Positions 40,270 through 53,296 of a stretch of DNA of 64,000 bases are shown in pieces. The position numbers were made by a program, and so were the translations under genes. The notes beneath the pieces are model-generated. The model had not been told where the DNA came from. It was given only the letters and a program-made list of their open reading frames with translations, and ran no database searches. The first letter of the stretch is position 1. Every line of letters begins with the position of its first letter. Source of the DNA: Holothuria scabra (taxonomy: Eukaryota > Echinodermata > Holothuroidea > Aspidochirotida > Holothuriidae). The stretch is from assembly GCA_037179385.1 (NCBI GenBank), contig CM074179.1, positions 31,811,903 to 31,875,902 of the forward strand, given 5' to 3'.

Positions 40270-40625
40270 TGTCAAAATTCCTTCATCACATGTCGCCACA
40301 TTATCTTATGGAATTAATTCACTCCTAACACCCATACTAGGTTACTGCGCTCATGCTCCCAAAGTCTCTTGAAAACTCCTTCTCCTCTAGAACCAGTGTC
40401 ACGGCCTAAAGGCCTTCTCAATTACTGCGCCCCCGTCTCTGGAACAATATTCCTGGAACATATTCGGTATTCTTCACTACTCTAAACACCTTTGTAAGAC
40501 TCTGTCTTTAAGTGCGCCACCTGTTTAAATCAGCCTTTTTGTAACTGTTTGTATGTTTTCTCTTATCTGCAAAAGAGAATCGAGATGTTTTTAACATTTA
40601 TGCGCTATATAAATGCTTAATGATA
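40270..40625 (+). pseudogene. CR1/L2-like LINE 3' end
   Basis: A degraded C-terminal frame on the + strand reads MSPHYLMELI, then AFSITAPVSGTIFLEHIR, matching the usual block after the RT in CR1/L2-type LINEs (Fs.aP.lWN.LP..IR). It has stops and shifts. It ends with GCGCTATATAAATGCTTAATGATAATAAT, the typical 3' end of such elements, running into (ATT)n. The RT itself is missing. Decay begins upstream near 40040. Confidence 0.65.
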
Positions 40626-40881
<256 letters not shown>

Positions 40882-41059
40882 GTTATTATTATGGTTTATT
40901 TTTTTTTTTTTTTTTTTTTTGCTTTTATTTCTCCTTTAATACATTTCAATTATTCTTGGTGTATACAGTATATATAATTTATACATTTCTCAATTTTTGT
41001 TCTTTATGTTTACTTTACAATGAGCTGAAGTGGTACAGCTAGCACAAAGGTAATGAAAT

Positions 41060-43960
41060 AGTGACAAAACATTTTCATAATGCCAAGGGGACACCGTCTT
41101 ATAAGATAAAGATAGGAAAAAGACATGAAAAGCAGGAACATGAAAAAGGTATTCTTGTCAAAATAATTCATTTGATCAATGAGGGAAAAAAGAAACAATT
41201 AAAAAAACCAATCACCAATCGTCAAGCTGCCACCTTTCCTAAAGAACAATTTTGACTTTCTAACCTCCTGGCTATGTTAAAGTGTAAACAAATAGCAAAA
41301 GAATACACATATATATATATATATAAATCGTTATCTGATATCGTTCCGTAATGGTACAAAAATGGTATATAGGGATAATGCAAATCGAACCTTGTGTCCA
41401 AAAAAGACTACAAGTAACAGATTAAGTAAGAAATATGGAGATCAAATAAACAGACTTGGTGCAGTGAAGCAGAAAATGCTCTTTTCCAGATCATTAAAAT
41501 TTACTTTCTTTTTTACCTTGAAATTCTTTTTCTTTGCTCTCGGACTTTTACTAAGAATTTAAATCTATGTGGAAAAAAATTGTCTATTAACGGTTTCTTG
41601 TTAATCAACTTACAATCAAAAATAAATTTCTTCATGATGTGCATTGTTAGAAAAATTGTATGAATGATTTGGGTGAGAGCATAGCAAAAGTAATAATCTT
41701 TTCTTTGAAAAAAGAAACTGTTTCCTCAAAAACAAATTTTCAGCATCCAAAATAAAACTTGAGGTGAATTCTACAATCCCAGAACAGATGGTCTATGCTC
41801 TCAATTTCAGTTTCACAAAAAGGTACAAAGGTGATTATCTGTTTTACCCATCAAGGAAAGTAGTTTATTTGTTGGAAGGATTCTATGAAGGAATCCTAAA
41901 CTCAAGAAAATAATGCATGGGTTGGGTCAGAGGTTGAGCACCAGGGGTGTGTTAAAAAGGGTTCCCAATCCTCAGTTGGAACAACAAATGTCGTCGAAAG
42001 TGGCTAACCATTTGGTACAAGCTGTAGGCGTTTCAGTAACTCTGTTCACAAATATTATATATCAATTGTGAACTTCACTATTTGTACACGTAGTATTTTT
42101 TGAGTAACTTCTTTCATTAGCATTCGTTTCTATTAGCTTTTTGGCTTATGAATAGATTGTCTCCAGTGAAGGGGTATACTCTGGACTAGACCCCAATATA
42201 AAGTGAAAGCGTAAAGTATGAATGTTAAACTTAGGTAATAAACAGCTTCAAAAGCTAGGTCTACCGGGTATCATCAAACAAATCTACAAACGTACTGAAC
42301 CTTCTTCTCAAATAACTTAGAATAAAATACAATTTTACCATTTACACGAATACTCGAATTATTCCAGATATGTTGAATACCATTACACCGCTCTGAGTGA
42401 TTTGAGTAAGAGATACATGACACCAAGCCTCCATCCAACCTGTCGTACAAAGGTATTATCAATATTTTTTACGTCTCGTGGGCTGCAATTGCATTTAAAA
42501 AAATATTCCTTACCATATAAATAATTAAATTAGAGTCAAAGAATGATTTCAGTTGGCTCATTCGTATTTATATGGCATCGATGAACCCGTAAGTACACTT
42601 AAGACTATTAATGAAAGTACCTTATATGGGTAACTTTCAAGCTTCACCCTGACCGCTTGGATTAATCATGCAGAAGATCGTTTTATTTTATCATTGATTC
42701 CCTGCCCAAATAAAGTTAAAAATAGTACCTTCCAGCTCTCTTTAATAAACGAAATTGGGGGGTTTGGAAGGACAAGGAAAAAGGTATACTAATTGCAGAG
42801 TCCAAAAACTTTTTAACGATAATATTTCGCCCAATCGGAGTTAAGTCGCGACCAGCCCATATACGAAGGGGGTGCTTTTAAGCCGTGACAATTTAGGTTT
42901 GGTAGCGTTAAGTCGGAATAAATCGTCCCCTCTGTGGGTGAAAACAATACCCAGCATATTAACGGGACCTAATGTTATTTTTAAAATTGAAATCATTTAC
43001 AAAAAAAGGCCTCCTTGAATAATGAAGGCGCCAAGCGGAAAAAAGATAAGATTTGGAGCCATTACTGCTAAGACCAGATGTTCTCTTAAATCTTTCCAAG
43101 AATGTCATTGCTTCAACGCAAAGGGATTTTTCTTGTAGGGTCTAAAATAGATGTGGTATTACTGGCATACTGGAGGATCTTATTTTTCTGGGCAGCTCCT
43201 ATGGTAGTTCCTTATTTCTTTTGATCAATACATTTTAAGAGGGAAAGAGTTTTGACACAAAGGATAAACTAAATAGGGACCGAGGTAAACCCTGACGAGA
43301 ACCCTCTTTTTAATGGAGAAAAAAACCAGTGGAGTAGTCATTATTCAGCACACAAGCATGTGCATTTTTATAAAAGTACTAATCCAATTTTTAATACTTA
43401 AACCAGCAAAATAAAAATTAAGAGTTGCTTGAATAAAATTTCCACTCCAAAGTATCAAAAGCTTTTTCAAAGTCAATCAAAAAAGAGAAAACCAGAAGAA
43501 TATTGTGTACATTTGAGGTGTAGTCAATTAGAATCAAGAATAAAATCTGAACGTTTATCATCATATGAATTTCCCTTTTAAAACCAGTCTGTTGGGTTAC
43601 CTATAAGCATTTTAATAACTAACGTTGGAACCTATTAGTAATAGCTTTTTGCACCAATCTTATAATCGACATCTTTACCAGTGATATTGGGACGGTAGTA
43701 GTTCTGAAGCATGAGTGAATCTATTTGCGAGCTTTTAGGGATAAGAGTGATGACACTTCGAGATTGTTCCAAGGTGGGAGAGAAACACTCGATGGTAACC
43801 ATATTTTCAAAGAATCAACAACAAATTGAATTAATTAGCGTGCCAGAACTGTTTATGTACCAACTTCAGAAAAACTATCACTTCCATAAGTTTTACTTAT
43901 TTTCATTGGAATTAAGCTATAACGTACAATCCTTAAGTATGCATTCCCCCTCACACTGAG
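41060..43960 (-). pseudogene. Tx1/L1-like LINE, decayed, RT to C-terminus
   Basis: Many short - strand frames together follow an L1-type ORF2. Upstream are VITLIPK and DYKIGAK (43780-43640). Then FDFEKAFDTLEWKF (about 43480-43440), GSRQGLP (about 43310-43285), FKRTSGLSSN, and a stretch ending PPNFV...LEGTIFNFIWAG (about 42740-42690). Further on are NSSIRVNGKIVFYSKLFEKKVQYV (42370-42290) and LGFLHRILPTNKL with CTFL (about 41890-41820). Stops and shifts are frequent, so it is an old, dead copy. The 5' side ends close to the (ATT)n array at 44033. Confidence 0.75.
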
Positions 43961-44030
43961 TAGAGACATCCATGTCCAATGATGTGTGACGTAAATTCAA
44001 CAAAAATTATTCAGGAGTAGAGATAATACA

Positions 44031-44247
<217 letters not shown>

Positions 44248-45119
44248 AGTGATAAGATGTGTGTTTGAATGTATGACACTTGATCTAGTAGATGTATGGA
44301 GGGAAAAAGGAACCCGGTGTCAAAAAATTTTTTCATGGAAGCTCAAATATTACTCCCGGCATTCATTGCTTGCTCGATTTTTTTCTTATTTCTCGTTTTA
44401 TCTTCTGCAAATAATGTAACAGATAGTTCATTTAGTCCCGGAATTCAGTCAGACCATTCTTTCGTCAAATTAAGCTTTTCCGCAATACATAATGATATCC
44501 GTGGTCCAGGGTACTGGAAATGAAATAATTCTCTTCTTTCAGCGATAATTATGTAGTTGCGATCAGTGATATTGTCGCTTCTGAAAAAATCACTCAGGCA
44601 ACGATTCCGTTTCCCTTTGGGAAACAATTAAGTACGTAAACTAGGAGTTTTACGATCATATTCTCTAAGCAGAAAGTTTAGAGAACGCCGTAAAAACGGA
44701 AAGGCGAAGACATTATTAAACATCTCTAGATTTGAATAGGTGGCGCCGCCCGCTTTTTCAAAAAAAAAAATGCAGAAAATAAATGTACAAAAAAAAAAAA
44801 AAGGCAAACAAATAAATGTAAAATAAATAAATATTTTCAAAAAAAAAAAATTTCTTTCTGAATGATCTAGCAAATATCTGGAACACAAGAACGAATTACG
44901 TAATAAATTACCGTCTTATTACAATTACAAGCCAGCAGGGTACACCTCTTAAGATCAAGGGCAAGATGGGTGGAATAGGGTGAAAAAAATACAAAAATAT
45001 TTTCTCAACTTGGAAAGGCGTAACAAACAAAACAGTGTAATAAGGAAAATCACTGATAATGATGGTCATGATATTACCGACAACGTTTCTATTCGCCAAC
45101 TAAGGTAAAAGATTTTTAT
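44248..45119. other. Core DNA, A-rich, nothing recognised
   Basis: Several A-runs at 44761-44850. No gene. Confidence 0.35.
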
Positions 45120-46527
45120 TGTAAACTCATGCACTTCTGTTTACTGTAATCCGAGTATTTTCTTAGATGATTTGCCCATAGTCACTTTAAATCAGGAGAC
45201 CTCTGATTCATGTGAAGCTGACCACTTAGCCTGGATGGAGTGTTCCAGTGCATTACTTTCGATGGCTACCAATAAATCTCCAGGCAGTGATGGACCACGG
45301 TCAATTTTTACAAAAAGCTTTGGCCTGTTATTGGGGATTTGGTAGTTGATTCCATTAATTCTGGTTACCATAAAGGTCAGCTTTATTCAGAACAATCCAG
45401 AGACACGCCTACTTTATTGCTTTGCCGAATAACGATCCTCTTTTTCTGGCCCACCATCGCCCACAACTCTTCATCATTGCGACTACAAGATTGGTGCCAA
45501 AGCAATAGCTAAGCAAGACTTAAGTCAGTTATGTCAATAGCATTATAGGAATAAATCAGACCAGGTTTCTGAAGGAGGTTGATTGGGGAAAAGTTATCGC
45601 TTTGTGTTAGATCTTGCAAATTATACCTCTGAGCTGGACATCCCTGGCATATTTTTCTACTTGACTTCGAAAAGGCTCTTTTGATAAAGTAGAATGGAAT
45701 TTTTCTCATTTCCTGTTTTGTCACGTTTTGGCTTTGGTTTGAGTTTCATAAATTGGGTCAAATGCCTTTATAAAAATATCTTCTGCGTGTGTGTGTAACA
45801 ATGGGTTTGTTTCTGGTTTCTTTCCTGTTGAAAGAGGGTCAGGCAGGGATGTCCTCTTAGCTCATATCTGCTTATTCTTTTGCGCTGAAATGCTAGCTTT
45901 AAAAGTTAATTTAAACAATAATATTAAAGGGAATATCTGAAATATTAATTCTATAGATAAAAGTCCTCCAGTATGCTGATGATACTCAATTATTTCTTGA
46001 CGGTACTAAAGATTCTCTTCCAGCTAGGTACATTAAACCTTTTTAAGCGCGTGCTTCTGGACTTTCCATTAATGTTGACAAGTCTACTGTCTCTTTTCCC
46101 TTTAGGACCATCACCCAATACGACCCTACCTTTCCTCAAAGAGCGACCCTTAAATTGAATTACGGGCCTGTTTGTATTTTGGGGGTGTTCTTCACCCACA
46201 ATGTTGCAATGACTTACTTCGTTTAAACTTAGTGCTTGCAAGCTTTCTCGTTTAAAAAATGTGCCTTCGCTCGGTTCTCTGCACTTGACCTCACCCCACA
46301 ATGGACGAAACATTCTTGTAAAATCTTTTGCTTCGGTCCTATACCTTAGTGTTTCTTTTTCTTACCCTTCCCAATCCCCCTGAAAAGTTTATTGGTGAGA
46401 TACAGAATCTGCTTTTTGACTTCACTTGGGCTATAACCCTGACAAAAGCGCAACAAGTTTCTATGTTTGATGACGTAGGCAAAGGGGGATTGAGAGTAGT
46501 TCATGTTGAAACTTTTGTCAAGAGCTT
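45120..46527 (+). pseudogene. Tx1/L1-like LINE fragment, + strand
   Basis: Decayed ORF2 on the + strand: SMATNKSPGSDGP (about 45260-45300), DYKIGAKAIAK (about 45482-45515), FGFG...INWVKCLYKNI, RQGCPLSSYL (about 45838-45870), and the catalytic YADDTQLFLDGTKDSLP (about 45972-46022). Further on come LPNPPEKFIGEIQNLLFDF and DDVGKGGLRVVHVETFVKS, which runs into the N gap. Frames are broken by several stops and shifts. The order and motifs are those of L1/Tx1-type LINEs. The 3' end is lost in the gap. Confidence 0.82.
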
Positions 46528-46627
46528 NNNNNNNNNNNNNNNNNNNNNNNNNNNNNNNNNNNNNNNNNNNNNNNNNNNNNNNNNNNNNNNNNNNNNNNNN
46601 NNNNNNNNNNNNNNNNNNNNNNNNNNN
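46528..46627. other. Assembly gap (100 N)
   Basis: Exactly 100 N, probably a scaffolding placeholder of unknown true length. Confidence 0.99.
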
Positions 46628-46637
46628 AGTAAACAAA

Positions 46638-46850
46638 AAAAAAAAAAAAAAACAAGTTGAGAAATGGCCAAGGTTTTAATTAAATGTACCTTCCCGATGC
46701 GAGTAAGATCCCTTAAGGACCAAAGTTGAAGAATATGTTTCATGCGAGAAAGTTTAGGTGTAAAGTTTAAACGAAAAATGTAGACAATAAATGAAGACGA
46801 TTTTAAGCTGATGGAACCCGCTAATGGCTGCCTACAGTCACTAAACACAA
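46638..46850 (-). pseudogene. Tx1/L1-like LINE fragment, - strand
   Basis: A - strand frame reads LSRMKHILQLWSLRDLTRIG, then KVHLIKTLAISQLVF, a conserved L1/Tx1 segment that normally precedes the LPNPP block seen in the + strand fragment. It faces that fragment across the N gap in opposite orientation. Only about 70 codons remain. Confidence 0.75.
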
Positions 46851-47528
46851 ACGCTGATCGAATTCGTCTATATATTCAATGAGTATTTGTTATTAGGGTG
46901 AAACATGATAACCTGGGTAATGACAAGGTCTTTAAGGTGTAAAAAGCTTAAATGATCCAGTAATCGAAAGAAAATAAAGCCGACGGAGCAGGAAAATTCA
47001 TTGTGTCCATATTATTTGAATTTTGAGTTCCTTTGATCGAAAAAAGCTCAGTTTGGTTAAACTTGACGAGTTTGTATGAATTATACTGAATTCGGCGCCA
47101 AGTTTGATCAGTGCGTACGTATGAAAGTTAAGTAATGAAAAGCATGCCGAGTTTGGGGTTTCACAGTTAGGTAGTTACGTTCTGTGCAACTTTATCGAGA
47201 GGTTGTTCGGAGAACATCACTGGCATATGTCTGCCTCTGGGTTTTCTCAACGCCCTATTTTATGCATTTTCGGCCAATTCCCTGCATGAGTAAAGATTGG
47301 GCTATTTTATTACACTGAAAGTATTTAAACTTACATTTTCCTACTTAAAAACTCATTATTAATTGAATAATTTCATATGATTTGAAAGTTACCAATCACA
47401 ATGATGATTTTATCATTTATTTACACAGAATCAACATTGTTACGATAATTGGCATGGATTGTATTACGTCACTCTTGGTTATTCTTACCGTCTTTGATTC
47501 TTCTCTGGGTTAGTCAAATGTTTTAAAG
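46851..47528. other. Core DNA, nothing recognised
   Basis: No coding similarity. Confidence 0.35.
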
Positions 47529-47805
47529 TACACTTTAAAATTAAAAGAATGAACTTAATATCTCTTTAATAGAGTAAAGAGTCTGAATTTCACTCCCATT
47601 AGTATGTTTATTCACCCCCAGAATGATCAAAATTCAGTCTTTAAGGAGTGCCTGCAGGGATCACGCTTATTAAGAGTGAAAGTGAAACTTTGCTCTTTTG
47701 AAGTCAAATTCACGCTTCTTGCAATAAATTTTCACTCCATTAGAGTGAACGTTATTGCTTCCACACTTCTAATGAGTGAAATTCCGCTGTTTTTCTTAGA
47801 GTGTA
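47529..47805. mobile_element. Small MITE with TACACTTTAAAA ends
   Basis: TACACTTTAAAA at the left, complement of TACACTCTAAG at the right. Inside are repeated GAGTGAA/TTCACTC motifs on both strands. The layout is the same as the foldback at 27981-29211 but with another internal motif. 277 bp, no coding. Confidence 0.6.
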
Positions 47806-49040
47806 CAAACGAATCAAATGGGAACAAAATTGTTTGACTCAAGTGAAGTCTCCAAACAAAGTTTAAGTTTACGTAGTAATACAGAAGAAAAAACAATGCA
47901 CAAAATGGTGAAATATCCGTTAATCATTGTTTTACCAAGCTGAACTTGCCCATGTGTTGTATTGTTCCACAAATTATCTAATTCAATTTAAGTTGGCAAT
48001 ATTTACTTAACATCCATGAATGTAGCAGAAGGTCATGAAACATGGAGAAAGATTGGACCGGTTCATGTTACACAATGTGCTAGGTGATAAGTACGCAGTG
48101 ATTTCACTCACTGACTCACTTCTTAACTCACGGAGAGAACGTATTTCCTTGGCGGCTATATGCGTAGATTGTACAAGGTCTTCATTATTTCTTCACTGCT
48201 AACAATAAGTAGCAGTACACAACTTTTATTTGAAGGGCTTGAACTTTCTCTGTGTGGTTTCGTATAAAGATTTCGCGAAAAAGTTTACATAAACTTGCAA
48301 CAAAAGAACGAAACTTTATGTGGAGTTGGCCCTTTGCCGTTGTTGCGGGTCCTTTTGGCCCCAGACGGAGAGCGCGGATGTCACCCATCTTTGCTGTTTC
48401 ACGCGGAGCTCGAAACTGCGAGTAGCTACCCAAAAATTCGGCCACAGGAACAAGAGAGACAATAGTTTAAGGTCACGGGGTCAATAACCTACGGAAGCTG
48501 ATGCGGGCGTGCTACGTCCGCTTTTCCGTCCACAAAATATATGCCCCGATTGGAGCACAATGGTAAAGGGTTAAAGTTTATTCAAGGCAGCGGGTTCTTT
48601 TCTTCCATTCCTGTTTGTATATTTGCCTGGAATGTTGCAGAGTCAATCTAATGAATACAGTTGCACGGAGGCCATCTTGGAAAGTTGTTGGAGCCGTACT
48701 CGCGGCGACTGTGTTGACAACGTGATCGTCTGTCCATATCAGTAATATGTCCATGGTTTTACTGTGCTAGAGGCTAAATAAGATACCTTCACATCACATG
48801 TCACGCAACGTATGATCTCGCTCTAACTTTTTATGGTATTTTTAACGTCATAAACTTCTTGATTACATCACTACAAAACGTGTTTAGTAATAGGATATTA
48901 ATGTTCACACCGTATACGTTTAAATTCTAAAAATATGATTAGCATATTAAACATTATATGGTAAGCAATAAATGATTTTCGAAACAAAATATTTAGGAAT
49001 AGCTACTCAAATGTCGACAAAAGCTAGTGGGGGGGGGGGG
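47806..49040. other. Core DNA, nothing recognised
   Basis: No coding similarity or clear repeat. Confidence 0.35.
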
Positions 49041-49228
49041 CAGGGGCGTAGCCACGGGGAGGGTCGGGGGGGGGGGGTTAGAACCGCCCATGACCCAACC
49101 TTGCAACACACACAAAACACCTAAAGTAGCGGACTTTTCTCTTTCCTTAGACTTTTCCCTCATATCGTGTCCTCATCCCCCCATGACACCAAAACCCTTC
49201 CCATGATACAATCCTAGCTGCGCGCCTG
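49041..49228. mobile_element. Small hAT-like MITE
   Basis: CAGGGGCGTAGCCACG at the left, complementary to TAGCTGCGCGCCTG at the right. 188 bp with long G-runs. The target duplication is uncertain. Confidence 0.45.
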
Positions 49229-51004
49229 GGGGTTAATAGCGTTTAGAATGCTTTCACTCTTCAGAGCTGATCTGGCTCGCGAGGCGAGGGGAGGATCAGA
49301 TACAGATCTGGTTCCTTGCGTGAGGGTAAAGGTACTAAATGAAAATGTTCAATTCCTAAACACATTTTTGTAGATTTTCCCGTACTTTGTCGTTCGCCAT
49401 CATTGCCGCCTTTCAGAGGAAACTTTTTTGCATTATTATTTCGCAGCTTTTCGTGATAACTTCAAGATGCCAGGAGTAGAAAAAAACTACATTATGCAGC
49501 GGAAACAGAAACCTGGTACGTCATGTTTGGAAATATACTTCATTACTTCTTTAAAGAACTGACATGTTTTATGTTTTGACAAATTATCTCATAACATCAG
49601 CTTAGACTACATTAATGAAGTTTAAAAGCCCAGTTTGTAACCAATTGGTTTTAGCCAAGCCGGCCATGGTTTTTTATTGTAGTGCGCCGCACTACAATAT
49701 TGGCATTTACTGGCCGACTGACAATTTCTTTTGTGAAGCCTGTTATGGCCCACAACTCATTTCCCTGCGCGTACCGTAACTTAGTTCGTACAAATATCCA
49801 TGCTCTACTCTTTAACAATAGCAGTAAGTGCAATCTGTGGCCGTCTTTAAACAAAAATCAACTTCAGAAAAGCAAATACTACACTTACAAGGCTGATTTA
49901 AGGAGTTAGCTTCATGAAAGAGCATTGCGGATAAATTTCCAGAAAACGCGATGTAATGTGGTTCGGCCTTTTCACACTGAAGTGATAAGCCTGGAGAATC
50001 AATCGCTGCTTCCAATTTGGTATACGTAACACGGCGCCATTGCGTCCACTACCGTTGAACAGTATCAAGACGTTATTGTACAGTGTCTTCATCTAGCTAC
50101 TACGGAGCAGGGTATTGCCAATTCCCTGTACGGAGCGAATTGGCTTTACTGCATTGGATTAAGCGACTTGTGCTGTAGTTCTATTATCATGCTTTATTTC
50201 AGTGGTAAAGCAGAAGCTATTTTGACAGCAGTCTGACCGAAACGTTTTGACAGCATGCATGTAGCAAGCATTGCGAATTAACGAAACACGGATGTTAAAA
50301 CACAGCGTCAACAGTTATTCGGCCTTCCACGAGACAGTTGTCATATGCATGCAGCGGTGCAGTCAGAGAGCTTGAGAGGGCGTCATTATTTAACATAAAG
50401 AACGGTGAAAGAGGAGTCGAGAACCGATAAAACCATTTCAGGCAGGAGTAAACAACTCAACAGAGCATAACGTATGGCTAAGTAGGCTACTCAGCACGAG
50501 TCCTTGAACGGGACTATGCTTCGTCCACTTCATTTTACTCCACACTAGACTGTATACGGAGTAGGTCCTACCGTTAAGCGCAGTACACGGTCTTGTTCAA
50601 GGACTACTCAGCACTTGCTTCACGGTTGGCAAATATGCTTCAAAAATAAAGCTAGTGACTGACTATTAGCATAGAAGGTCCAGATTTACTCCATCATTGG
50701 TTACTCTTCTATGATTTCTTTATGCGTCCAGCCAAGGAGCTGGGAGACAAGTGGTCCATCTTTGTACTATCAAGAAATAGGGTTGAGAGGAGTGGCCAAA
50801 AAGAAACAACAGCCCCTCTTCCCGCCATGAACAAATCCTAAAGTTCAAATAAAAACTGGGCTACTGTACTAACCGAAAAGACATCTCTAACACGCACTAC
50901 AATTCTGCGTATTTGCAAGCAAATACAGTTCTAGTTCCCAGTTGTGGCCCATTGACTTGTTTCCCAAGCTCGTTTTCGCAACGTTAGAAGACAAATCCAT
51001 CCTG
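49229..51004. other. Core DNA, nothing recognised
   Basis: An imperfect inverted repeat GTCCTTGAAC/GTTCAAGGAC lies at about 50501 and 50595. No gene. Confidence 0.35.
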
Positions 51005-51285
51005 TAAATTTACTTAAGGAAGGTCACAGACGAGTTGGTTCACTAAGTTGGTAAAGGGGTGTCTGAATTGATTAACATCGTCAGTCACTAATATTTGACT
51101 ATAGTTTATGATGATATCTGACTAATTTAGTCGTAATGGACGAAAGAGTATTAGTAAAATTCTATTCAATGAGGCTTAGAAACTAATTCAGTTGGGTCAA
51201 ATAGTACTCAGATATTAGTCAATGCTGTTGACTAAGGTGATTAGTCGATTCAGACAATGTTCGACTAATTTGTGTTTACAGTGTT
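51005..51285. mobile_element. GACTAAT-rich MITE remnant, copy 1
   Basis: The right end TTGTGTTTACAGTG reads CACTGTAAACACAAATTAGT on the other strand. Many GACTAAT/ATTAGTC motifs occur in both directions. The left terminus is missing. Repeated at 52536-52816. Confidence 0.5.
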
Positions 51286-51502
51286 GGAGTATCACCTTTT
51301 ATACTGTCACTTGTGCAAACCAGCACATAAAGGCAATTAGTATGCATTCAGGATTTGAAAGGGGTATTACACATTGGCAGAATCGCAGGGCAGAGTTCGT
51401 CATGTTTCCCATGTACCCGAAGAGATTTGTGTGTGTGCGTGTGTGGTGGTGGGGGGCAGCGATGCATTTCCCGCACAGAGTCAAGCGGATAATTAAGATG
51501 CA

Positions 51503-51605
<103 letters not shown>

Positions 51606-51667
51606 AGTAAGCCCACGTATGCTCCATGTAATATAAAAGAATAAGTAGAAAACACCACAAATATGAC

Positions 51668-52531
51668 AATATTAGAGCACATACAAGATAAGAGAAACGT
51701 ATGTTTCAAAGACACCTGTCTTCGTCATCAGCGTCAATGCGGAGTGAAGAAAAATTTAGGAACAACAAAAAACAACAAAAAAAAGAAAAGAAATAAAAAT
51801 CCTACCGAGAATGTTAAACAGTACCGGCTTCCCTGTAAACCACAGAAGGGAAGTCGTTCAAAACACCAAGGTCTTTGTTTAAGCCGCGGGTATGTGTGGA
51901 CAGTTTTAGCATCCATTTGCTTTCGGATTTAAGCCTTTGAGTGACAGATGAGTAATTAGAATTGAGTAGGATACATCTTAAATAAGACAGAGAGTGGTTT
52001 GAGTTACTTGTGAAATGTTTGGATATAGGATAATTTATTGATTTATCTAGAATAGTTTTTTTTGTGTGGTTGTTAAACCTCAGTCTAAATTTGGTGCCGG
52101 TCTGACCCACATAGTTGCCTTTCTCACACACGTTGCAGCACTCACAGTTTAAGGGACGGGGACGGATGTTACAAGTAGCGCCAGGAGGGGTAAAAGTTTC
52201 GTCAGTGATAACAAAAGGGCACACCAAACACCTAGGCTTGCCACACTTTTTTTGCCTGTGTTTCCAGCCGCCCGAAGCCTGGATGATGTGAGGAGGGATT
52301 TGAGGTTGGGGGGTTGTCGTCTCGCAGTTAAAGGGGAGTCTTCAAAAAGTTCAGAGATTGAACTGTCTGCCCGAAGGATAGCAAAATCTGAACGAAAACA
52401 TTTATGTAAATTTTCTGTTTTAGAAGAATAATCAAAAACAAGTGGAATACGTGTATTTTCAACTTTAGTTTTGTAAGACAATAATTTGTCCCGGTTGTGA
52501 CCTGAAGCCTTGCTGATTCCCGCTTTTATAA
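51668..52531 (-). pseudogene. PLE E, partial tandem copy: thumb end and GIY-YIG
   Basis: - strand copy of the 3' part of PLE E. It has lost 24 bp near 52138, in frame, which removes eight residues including the YVVYL GIY strand, so the nuclease is structurally broken. Yet it keeps TTG (Leu) at about 52230, where both full arm copies have TAG. The YIG strand NYVGQTG and the rest are unchanged. It has the canonical hammerhead core at 51731-51703. Confidence 0.85.
51703..51731 (-). ncRNA. Hammerhead-like core, PLE E tandem copy
   Basis: Same 29-nt core as 12404-12432: CTGATGA, six-pair stem, GAAAC. Confidence 0.65.
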
Positions 52532-52535
52532 CAAG

Positions 52536-52816
52536 TAAATTTACTTAAGAAAGGTTACAGACGAGTTGGTTCACTAAGTTGGTAAAGGGGTGTCTGAATT
52601 GATTAACATCGTCAGTCACTAATATTTGACTATAGTTTATGATGATATCTGACTAATTTAGTCGTAATGGACTAAAGAATATTAGTAAAATTCTATTCAA
52701 TGAGGCTTAGAAACTAATTCAGTTGGGTCAAATAGTACTCAGATATTAGTCAATGCTGTTGACTAAGGTGATTAGTCGATTCAGACAATGTTCGACTAAT
52801 TTGTGTTTACAGTGTT
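52536..52816. mobile_element. GACTAAT-rich MITE remnant, copy 2
   Basis: Near-identical to 51005-51285, as part of tandem unit 2. Confidence 0.5.
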
Positions 52817-53033
52817 GGAGTATCACCTTTTATACTGTCACTTGTGCAAACCAGCACATAAAGGCAATTAGTATGCATTCAGGATTTGAAAGGGGTATTA
52901 CACATTGGCAAAATCGCAGGGCAGAGTTCGTCATGTTTTCCATGTACCCGAAGAGATTTGTGTGTGTGCGTGTGTGGTGGTGGGGGGCAGCGATGCATTT
53001 TCCGCACAGAGTCAAGCGGATAATTAAGATGCA

Positions 53034-53146
<113 letters not shown>

Positions 53147-53243
53147 AGTAAGCCCACGTATGCTCCATGTAATATAAAAGAATAAGTAGAAAACACCACA
53201 AATATGACAATATTAGAGCACATACAAGATAAGAGAAACGTAT

Positions 53244-53272
53244 GTTTCAAAGACACCTGTCTTCGTCATCAG
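53244..53272 (-). ncRNA. Hammerhead-like core, PLE E right arm
   Basis: Identical to 12404-12432 in core and stem. Confidence 0.65.
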
Positions 53273-53296
53273 CGTCAATGCGGAGTGAAGAAAAAT

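Noticed and set aside
46501..46660. Open frames running through the N block
   Set aside because: They exist only because N codons contain no stops.
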